Positions 50,472-58,825 of a stretch of DNA of 58,825 nucleotides are shown in pieces (the stretch's first letter is position 1; the number at the start of each line of letters is the position of its first letter). Below the pieces are notes generated by a model. It saw only the letters and a list, made by a program, of their open reading frames with translations, was not told the origin of the DNA and did no database searches. Both the position numbers and the translations under genes were made by a program. The DNA lies in contig RCAB01000407.1 of assembly GCA_003640385.1 (NCBI GenBank), positions 1 to 58,825 of the forward strand, given 5' to 3'. This stretch comes from Setaria digitata. Its lineage: Eukaryota; Nematoda; Chromadorea; Rhabditida; Setariidae.

Positions 50472-52217
50472 CAGGTCTCAGACTCAATCCTATCCGGCGT
50501 TTATGCCAGAACAGCACATCCCAAAACATCCCACCCTCCACACCTCCAACTCAAGCAATCCAGTTTTCCAACACGTAGCCTAAAGGAACCTTTAACGCAG
50601 TTCATATATGTACAGTGTTAAATCTGAGCTCTGCATATTTTCATTAATACAGTCAATATAGCGAGTATAATTCGTGTCTCAAAATTATGATAGAATGCTG
50701 GTATTGCACAGATTGGTTTCTGCGACCTCTGTCACGTTTAATTTCTGCATAAGTGAGGTGAAACTTCTACAATGACTAGTAGGGAGGTAATTTCGCTCTA
50801 AGTTATATTGCTATTACAAGGACGTTCTTTTCAAGATAGCACTTAATCCTTCCAGTTACTTTTCTTCGGTAGGCACAGCAGAGATTTCTCGAGTCTTTTG
50901 CTACTTTCTGAGAACTGCTCGATGTGGACTACTGTGAAGTTGGTACTTTCTCATTGTCAGAAGTCTCTGTGTCAGAAAGTATGAATTTAATACCATTTCG
51001 ACAAGGACATCTTCCTTGGATTAGAACACATCAATATATCTGCAGTGATTTAGAGATTTTAATCATTTCCCAAGAAATTGAATCGATTTTTATGCTTGTT
51101 GAAATAAAATGATAAATAATACTTATAGCAGAAAGTGGTAAAATGACGTGTTTCTTAACAAAAATTGGTAAATTGTGTGCAAATTTAATAGAGCTGATTT
51201 CTGCTTATTATTATGCTGTGACATTTCGTCCATTGTTCGTCCTTAAGAAGTGGGTGTAGGTAGGAAATATGTTGCATACACTTATCGAAAAGATGTAATA
51301 ACTTTTATTGATCAATTTTTCATCGAAAATTTTAGTCACTTCTCAAGAAAAATTTTTGATAACGATAATACTGGATCAATTGACAAAAAAGGACAGTACA
51401 GAAATCCATCAAATTATTTTACAATTTATAGTATTAATTCAAATTTGGTTTCCCAAATTGATTTTCACTTTTGGCAGTTTCATCCTAAGTTCATCATGTG
51501 AACTGAACTAGCAAGTGTTGTGTTTTATTCTTTTGATATGTCTTTCTCTTTTCTTTTACTTTTAAAATCTTTAGAAATGTTTTTGAGAAATGATACACAG
51601 CATTTCTTTATATGTAGCAGCAGTTTGCTAGTGGACTAGTGGACTCCAGAAGTGATAGGTAAATAGTTCATTCCAGAAGCACGACCATACAATGAGAAAG
51701 CCAATGTGAGAAACATGTGGACAGGAATAATTATATGGAGTTGGGGAAATTTTTAGAAAAAGATGTCAACTTTCTGCTGTTCTGTACTGGTTCCCCTTCT
51801 TCTGAGAAGTTGCTGTTGCTATTCCAGATGGTTCTGCCAAAGTTATTACGCTCTTTAGATTATTTGCTACCATCCGTGCTTGCAACTGCCCATCCAGTAC
51901 ACCTGAAATCAAACTAGCTTATAGTGCTGGCTGCTTTTCATTCACTGAATGGCATAATCGTTTCACATGAATATCTGTTTGAGTTGGGATATTCTTCGTT
52001 TTGACAGTTTTCGTTTTCATCGCGAACAGTGCTTAGATCGTCCGTAACTAAAACCAGCTAACCAATTTCTCCTTTCTTAAACTCACTGGTGGTCTTTGTG
52101 TCCACTGTGGATATTCCGCACTTTCATTTTTCTCTTTGTGGTGAAAAGGGGCTTTCATGCTTGTTAAGATGGTGTAGATTGAACTTCTCATATTCTCAGG
52201 AACCACTCTAAAAACTG
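50472..52217. other. Intergenic region; contains the 51.1-kb duplicated segment
   Basis: About 1.7 kb between the p24 gene start and the 3' end of the GPCR. The right-hand side of the p24 start is slightly C-rich and may be its promoter. 51105-51170 resembles 43360-43425. Open frames are short and unrecognised. Confidence 0.5.
51105..51170. repeat. Segment shared with 43360-43425
   Basis: Roughly 65 bp with high similarity to the 3' flank of the RING gene, in the same orientation about 7.7 kb away. Beyond it the resemblance is weak. Confidence 0.6.
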
Positions 52218-52281
52218 TCAAGCTTCGAACAATGGAACGAAAATGCCACTTATCGGAAAGAGATATAACTCCGCTATGGAA

Positions 52282-55200
52282 TTATATTCTGAAAACGATG
52301 CAAACAAACACAACCATATAGTATCCAGAATTGGTAAACGCAAAGCGTGGACAAAATACATGAAGTTGACGAAGAGTGGCGCTGCATGACCATTCTTGTC
52401 ACCGGCGTATTCTAGGTAAACAGCATGAACGGTAGCTAGCCTGAACGGGGTCCAGCACAAGAAGTAGAAATATGCAACAGCCAAGGTATACATAGAGATC
52501 CGCATCAGTGGTAAGCGTGAGGACTGCAAAGCGATGGTTTGCAAAGCTAAAATTAACTAGAAAGAAGTTGAGAAAGACAAAATTATTTTGGTTTGCATTT
52601 AATATGAAATCTGCATTAGAAGGGAGAACAGCTTCTCACAGCAGACCAGAAGCACTAACTTCTCTGTTTCAGATTTCGAACACTTGAAAGATTCTTGAGT
52701 TCCCCGATCACCGAAGTATGCTTAATTGATCTGCTAAAGATCTGAGAATGCAAATAAACATCCAAATAATTTACGTTTCATATACCATCACAATCGATAT
52801 TGAACATTGTAGTGGTTGAAGTTTTAAAACTGTATGAAAATCAAATTAATTTGCTTTTTGGCTTATTTCTCAACCAATGTTAATCACTTTCCTCACATTT
52901 CCTATTCTTATCGAGAAGGGCTTTTTCCTACTTATGATGAAAAATTAAAGTTTGAACTGCTAAATATGTTTGGTCCAAACTTTAAAAAACTATGTTCCCT
53001 TATATTACTTCGCGTTCACAAAGGCATGTGAAATGATAAGAAGTGATGGATAGAATTAATTCTTGTAGCTTTCCACCTCATACTTTCTATTCTTAATATT
53101 CACTTGACATAGATCGTACAATAGATCTACTATGATTTTGAAAAGGATTTTTTTCACTTTAAAGAAATCACTAAATATACTGCGTTTTCTAATAGCCAAA
53201 AAAAGGAATTTTTCCGGATGTACTTATAAATAACTGAGCATGCATTGCAGTTGTCAAATAATCCATCCCTGTATCCTTTTTTTAAGTTTTCTGAAGAACC
53301 AAAGTTACGCTGTTCAGGAATACAACATACCTTAAACTGTCGTGCATGTTGTCGCAATCGTTTTAATAATTTTACATAGGAAAAGGTGACTAACGATAAT
53401 GGTAAACAGTAACAAAACACAAACAGGTATATAATGAAGAGTATAAACAAAAACGATGAAATGTTGACCATAGTACATTTTTCTATTGTCATACGAGTCA
53501 ACTTTAAAGGTGCTGTCTCCTGCAATATTTCACTGGATAGAATGAAATGAATGAAGCATTCATTCATTTAATCGCTGATTTCCATTTTCAGAAAACCGAT
53601 AATTCTGCTGCAATTTCTACTTTTAAAGCTAAATTTCAGTCTGATGAAATTTTTTAAGACTTTTAATCCAATAAATCTCAGTTTTCCATGGTGTTAGAGA
53701 AAATCACCTTCTCAAACAGGACCAATTGTCGAGCTTTGAAACTCCACAGAAATGGACATAGAGTAACCACAGCATAAAATGCTAATCCTAAAACGGATTT
53801 CTAATGAGCAAGATGACAACGGAAGTGTTAAATACCCAGCTGTGATGGGTGCTTTCTACTGAGATTGCAAAATAAAAAGGAAAACCGATTCCTCCGATCA
53901 GTAAACTTGTTTTGTTAAATGCTTGGAAGTGGAGCTAGTGTTTTTTCGTCTTCACAGTTGGAGGATTTTAATGATAATTATCAGTTCATAGAAATCAACT
54001 AGTGAAGTGGAATGAAATTAAGACAGTACCAGTGAGGATTGTAACAGCTAAACGTCTAGATCTGAACCATTTCTGTTGCAAATGGCATACACTAACGTAG
54101 CGATCAACACACATCGCAGTGATAATCAGTGATGAAAGGATTTTGCCGAAATTCTCCAGCACAGCATGCAATTTGCATATTACCGTACCGAACATCCAGA
54201 ATCCGAGGATCTACAAAAGGAAGTTTGAATTTCCTTTCTCATCCATTTTCTTCTCTTTGAAATCAAATACGTACACTCACTTGATCAATCACAGTAAAAG
54301 GCAGCGAAAATGATCCTCGATTTGATCTTGTCTACAATCATTTGTCTGGTCTTCTCACGTTTTATGATTACTTTTCGAAACCTGATCCAAATAATTTAAA
54401 AAAACTGGTTTCAGTATTATCAACCTGCAAATCCTCTCTCTTTCTGTCAATTAATGGAAATATAGATTATTGTTATTTAATAATTAATATTTCTACTACT
54501 AATTAATTAACCAATTAATATTAACAATAATACTAATAATAAAATAGTAATAATAAAGTAATAATAATAAAGTAATAATAATAAAGTAATAATAATATTA
54601 TTTTATTTTTATTATTATTTTAGTAATAATAATAAAGTAATAATAATAAAGTAATAATAATAAAGTAATAATAATAAAGTAATAATAATAAAGTAATAAT
54701 AATAAAGTAATAATAATAAAGTAATAATAATAAAGTAATAATAATAAAGTAATAATAATAAAGTAATAATAATAAAGTAATAATAATAAAGTAATAATAA
54801 TAAAGTAATAATAATAAAGTAATAATAATAAAGTAATAATAATAAAGTAATAATAATAAAGTAATAATAATAAAGTAATAATAATAAAGTAATAATAATA
54901 AAGTAATAATAATAAAGTAATAATAATAAAGTAATAATAATAAAGTAATAATAATAAAGTAATAATAATAAAGTAATAATAATAAAGTAATAATAATAAA
55001 GTAATAATAATAAAGTAATAATAATAAAGTAATAATAATAAAGTAATAATAATAAAGTAATAATAATAAAGTAATAATAATAAAGTAATAATAATAAAGT
55101 AATAATAATAAAGTAATAATAATAAAATAATAATAGTAAAGTAATGATAAAAATAAAATAGTAATAAAAATAAAATAATAATAAAAATAAAATAATAATA

Positions 55201-55465
55201 AAAATGAAGTAAATGGTAAAGATACCACGTGGTAGATGGTAGTAAGGACTGTAACATTGCCACTTGTGCCAAGGAGAAACAATAACATGTAGGTGCCTGC
55301 CATTATCAGAACTTGAAGATTTTCGTGGTTGGGTGGTGGCAGCACGTCCGTTATTTCCATGTTGTCTACGCTAGTCCCAACTGCTTGAGTAGTTAGCCAC
55401 AAGTAAATGAATACAAATAGCACTATGTTAATACTTGGTCGGAAGTTGTAAGGATTCCAGACATG
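52282..55465 (-). pseudogene. Rhodopsin-type peptide GPCR, apparently damaged
   Basis: Pieces on the minus strand: about 55226-55465 (hydrophobic leader, then TM1 VLIMAGTYMLLFLLGTSGNV), 54281-54331 (LPFTVIDQ), 54030-54210 (TM3 with GTVICKLHAV and CVDRYVSVCH, the DRY motif), 53708-53787 (TM4, VVTLCPFLWS), 53331-53519 (EKC in loop 2, then TM5) and about 52282-52556 (TM6 YFLCWTPF and TM7). Phases fit, and the conserved disulfide cysteines are present. Two faults stand out. Only about nine residues separate TM1 from LPF, so the TM2 core with its Asp is missing. In TM7 the frame breaks near 52339-52340: HAL is followed out of frame by FTNSGYYMVVFVC. Without the shift the frame runs to a stop at 52218. 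It resembles neuropeptide (somatostatin or allatostatin-C-like) receptors. First Met could be 55360; upstream in-frame residues look like a signal peptide. Real decay and sequence error both remain possible. Confidence 0.6.
54623..55126. repeat. Minisatellite: 36 copies of a 14-bp unit in the GPCR first intron
   Basis: Unit GTAATAATAATAAA repeated from 54623 to 55126 (504 bp, 36 copies) with almost no variation, flanked by looser TAA-rich sequence on both sides (about 54480-54622 and 55127-55210), some of it in inverted orientation. Because 14 is not a multiple of three and the complement lacks stop codons, two long minus-strand frames run through it with the repeating peptide LLLLLYYYYFIIIT. 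These are artefacts, not a coding region. Confidence 0.95.
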
Positions 55466-58400
55466 CTGCGTTTAAACAATTCATTTTATCACGACGGAGG
55501 TAGAAACAACGAATTGTCAAGGTGATAATGCATACCTCCCGCTCATCCTCCGTGTGATTAAGCCAGAGCTGCCCCTGGAGTTCTATCTGTCCGTAGATGA
55601 ATTCCATGCATTAGATGTCATCATATCACTTCTTCGTTCTGCAATCGGTGTACTGAGTTTTCTTTGCATGGAAGATGTCATTATGTTCGATTTGGGAATG
55701 AAACTTTACGGTCTATCGATAAGCACTCGCCACACTGTCTGTATGACATGCAACTAAGACCTTAAAATTCTTCTTTAGTGAAGTGACTTTGAGGAGCATC
55801 GCCATTATCAAACTTTATCATTATTGCTCCATGTTATTGATAACAAACAGCATTTTTTCCATTATTTCAATGAAATTCATATAATTCTATATTTGTTCCT
55901 GAAACCTCAAAAATTTTTACATTAATGATGAAGTGCATTATCATGTATTAGTTTAATCTTTCGAACATTAAAGAGGTTTGTGAAAATTTCCGGAACAACT
56001 CCTCTCTAGTCACTTAACTGATAGGCGCAAATGTATTCGTGCAGCACAATCTCTTTTTACATCATTTTGCGTCAGTGACAAAGTTTGGTTACTTTATATT
56101 GTAAAGCCCTATATCATATTTCATTATTCCTTTACGCATTTCCTAAAAAAGAGATACTTTGGAAACGAGCCCTTTTTCTTTTGAAAAACCGATTCTCTTG
56201 TAATAGACTCCTTGCAGGAGCTATTACAAAAATTATAGAGTGACATAAATATACAGTGAGTTAGTCAGTTTAAGCAAGAAAAGTTATAAGTTATAGTCCC
56301 TTTAATTAGCTTCAGATTGCTGTCACACTTTTAGCAAGCTTCCAAATTTTTTTGAAAACCATCATGATTTTTCTAGCATTAAGAAACCACATGAAATAGC
56401 TGTGACAGCATGACGAACTCTATAGTGGAGGTAAAAGGCGCTTAAGTTCTTTTCCTCTTTCCATTAAAAATGTAGTCTAAACAAGGTTAAGAATGAATTA
56501 CTATAAGCCATTTTGTCCTCTCTTTTATTGCCACTGCAAAAAGGTTTATCAGTCAACCGTAGTTTGGCCAAACTATTCAAACTGTCACGGAATCTTGTGT
56601 CTTGCATTATTTAATTTTCTTTTTTTTGTTAGGTTTCTTCAACGAGACTTCTGGATGAGAATATCAATAGCTAAATGGAAAATATACTTACTCAAATGAT
56701 TATTACTAACTCAGGAATGTTGCACCTTTATCGATACACAAATGATGGTTGATTGCCAAGGAAATAAACAAGAGATAATTATGATAAAATTAGAAACATT
56801 TTTTTTTTTTTTGCAGTACTGAGAAAGCTCACTTCATTAAAAATAGCTTTAAACTTTTGTAATTAAGCTTAATTGCAAAAATTTAAAATAATTAGATTGC
56901 TAACAAACGAAGAGGCCAACATACCCTCAGAAGCTAAAAATATAATTAGTGCAAGAAAATTTTAACGGTGATTATAGATTGGATTTAAAAATTTCTTGAA
57001 TAAAACATAGATAAAGAAGAATAGAAAACCTAGCGATAGAAGAATATTGGAAAAATATTATTTGGTAGAGTAAATTTGTCCCCTTAACTCGATGATTTTA
57101 AGTGATTAAATGTAACGAGAAAAGAACTGCATTTCTAACTTCTCATCATTTGGAACATTCAAATCATAGCATTCTTTAATTACGATAATAACAGCTCATT
57201 TTATCCAGAGCCTGCACAAAATACTCTGTAATTACTCTATAATCTTTATTGTTACAAATGAAAAAGGTATGTTCTGTTGCTTTCTTTAAACTTGTAATTT
57301 AATAAAACTAGAATCTTGCTGCATTAAATATTTCATAACTATCTTATTAATAAACGACAAGTAGCTTATTTGTTAAAGAAAACCGTGCTTATTGGACTGG
57401 TTTTGAATCTTTCTGGTAGATTACTGTCTAAATCACTTTAATCAAAACCCATAATTGGACACTTTTCAGAAACACCCAGAAATAAAACAGTTTTAATATG
57501 GAGAAATTTAACCACGGAATTTGCTAGGAAGAATTCTTAGCACCGAAGGAGAACAAATAAAACCAATCATTTTTTTTTAGACTGTTTAAATAAGAAAAAA
57601 TTGCTACGGTAGTTTTTTTAGATCAGTTCCAAAAAAAGCCCTTTGGAGCCACAATTTCATATGGCTTCGTTTACTGAGGAGTTTCGAACTAATTTTTTAA
57701 CGGAAAAAACAAATAATTTTTATATGATTTTTAATACATTTTCTGAATATCTTCAGTAAAAAGATAATATGAAATATACCAGAGGCACTAAAGATTTTTC
57801 GGATGGTGCAACCTCAAAGAAATATTAGCAAGTTGTCTACTTTAGCACGATTCAATTAATGACTCTTTCATTTACAACTATTTATGCCATTAGCCGAAGA
57901 AGATCATTTGAAGTTTTCGAGACTCACATATACATAACGGTGGTAAAAACTGACGAAACATTGTAAGAAGACACGAGAAATCATATGAGAAATGCGAATA
58001 GACTTTATTTTTATTTACTCACAAAATTGTTGTTAATTGAACCTTTAATTTTTTTTTCTTGCTTTCTGCCAAATGAAAACTCAGTCATATCCTATTTCTA
58101 ACTTATGGAATCACAAAATGGTTCTATTTTAATTTAAAAAAGAAAGTGCGGCAACAAAATGTTGTTTGATCGTGAACGATAACAATAAGAAAAAAAACAA
58201 AATATAGAACAATCATGGCATATTATTATTAACTGTATTAATTACACAATAAGTAAATAGTCAGTTAAATAATGAGTGTCGTTACGATCATTCTTCCACG
58301 CGGAAAGGAAGGGCTTTGAAGGTAAAGAAAAACAGAAAAGACGAAACTTATTTAATGAATTTAACTGTTTCAGTGAATCGCATGCAATAAGAATTATTTC

Positions 58401-58825
58401 TCGTTTCTTTTCTCTAAGAAAATGCTAGACTGGCTTATCAAGCTTTTTTCTGTGGTGATAACTGAAGTTGTTTACCAGGCGTTGTATAAGGATGCAGAAT
58501 TTAATTTGGCTTCCAATTTACTTGCTATAAAAATAATTTGCCATAAAAGAAAAAAAGCAAATTTGATGGAAATTAAATCGTTGGAAGAGATTCTTCCTCA
58601 TAGAAGATCACGTCTGATGCCTAGCAGCAACGTGATAAGGAACAACATCAATATGCTTTCAAAGGAGAGGGAATGTCTTAGGAGCTTGAAGCTGTATTGC
58701 GTGTTATACGCCACTGATAACGCAAACACTGACGCGTACTTTGTATTATAAATCTTCGCCATTTGGATGGTGCCGTAAAGTGCTCTATCAATAACTAATG
58801 CAATCTCTGGAGGACCTATGTGAAT
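55466..58825. other. Right-end intergenic region without a convincing gene
   Basis: The first 300 bp have a higher GC content and may hold the GPCR promoter or a 5' exon that could not be fixed. The remainder is AT-rich with short unrecognised open frames; the only longer one is at 58422-58751. Confidence 0.5.
58422..58751 (+). CDS. Hypothetical open frame, 109 aa, tentative
   Basis: Starts MLDWLIKLFSVVITEVVYQA, a possible membrane segment, followed by a charged stretch (CHKRKKANLMEIKSLEEILP) and ends in a stop at 58751. It is open for longer than its neighbours and has a mixed composition, but no family is recognised and no splice partner is visible. It may be part of a gene continuing past the window edge or a chance frame. 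Confidence 0.2.
   Translation: MLDWLIKLFSVVITEVVYQALYKDAEFNLASNLLAIKIICHKRKKANLMEIKSLEEILPHRRSRLMPSSNVIRNNINMLSKERECLRSLKLYCVLYATDNANTDAYFVL

Noticed and set aside
54598..55423. Two long minus-strand frames (224 and 267 aa) with repeated Leu/Tyr/Phe/Ile blocks
   Set aside because: They are translations of the 14-bp minisatellite; only the first part of the longer one (55226-55423) is real GPCR coding sequence.

Overview
The window is nuclear DNA from a nematode. It is AT-rich with many homopolymer runs, its genes are split by short introns with GT..(T)TTTCAG borders, and most gene products have clear animal or nematode relatives. These include a fibrillin-like EGF/mucin/ZP cuticle protein, a small SH2 tyrosine kinase of the Fer type expanded in nematodes, and a SEL-9/TMED2 p24 protein. 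A spirurid or filarial-type nematode fits the base composition, but that is inference. Seven multi-exon genes could be rebuilt by hand, and in six of them consecutive exon phases agree with an open frame.

Layout, left to right. 1-490: a foldback made of direct and inverted copies of a dispersed repeat. 915-2541 (-): five-exon cysteine-rich DPF-motif protein (CDPF1-like). About 2863-8357 (+): AKAP10/D-AKAP2 ortholog with two RGS domains and a C-terminal PKA-anchoring helix, divergent from the CDPF1-like gene. 8358-12330: no convincing gene. 12331-35123 (-): one very large gene of 39 recognised exons (11,136 nt, 3,711 codons plus stop) with an LDLa-like start, about 30 EGF modules, a 4.6-kb Ser/Thr-rich exon, a second Ser/Thr linker, a ZP domain and a transmembrane tail; this is the FBN-1 (nematode fibrillin) architecture. 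35124-43449: mostly non-coding, with two small foldbacks and some weak coding candidates. 43450-45231 (-): a protein with two RING-like zinc modules. 45471-48281 (+): a 377-residue SH2-tyrosine kinase, divergent from the RING gene by about 240 bp. 49167-50471 (-): SEL-9/TMED2 p24 cargo receptor. 52.2-55.5 kb (-): a rhodopsin-type peptide GPCR that looks damaged (no recognisable TM2 core, a one-base frame break in TM7) and carries a 36 x 14-bp minisatellite in its first intron. 55.5-58.8 kb: no convincing gene.

The genes do not form an obvious pathway or a head-to-tail operon; several are arranged divergently. Shared themes are only general: apical matrix and secretion (fibrillin-like protein, p24 receptor) and signalling (AKAP, kinase, GPCR).

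The most useful leads are the proteoglycan-like Ser-Gly-acidic sites in the fibrillin-like protein, two local duplications around its ZP exons, coding-like relics on the opposite strand inside its intron 4, a 49-bp hairpin in an AKAP10 intron, the tyrosine-free activation loop of the kinase, the damaged GPCR, and two N bases placed exactly at repeat junctions, which suggest assembly problems. I did not see a CRISPR array, a transposase, rRNA or tRNA.
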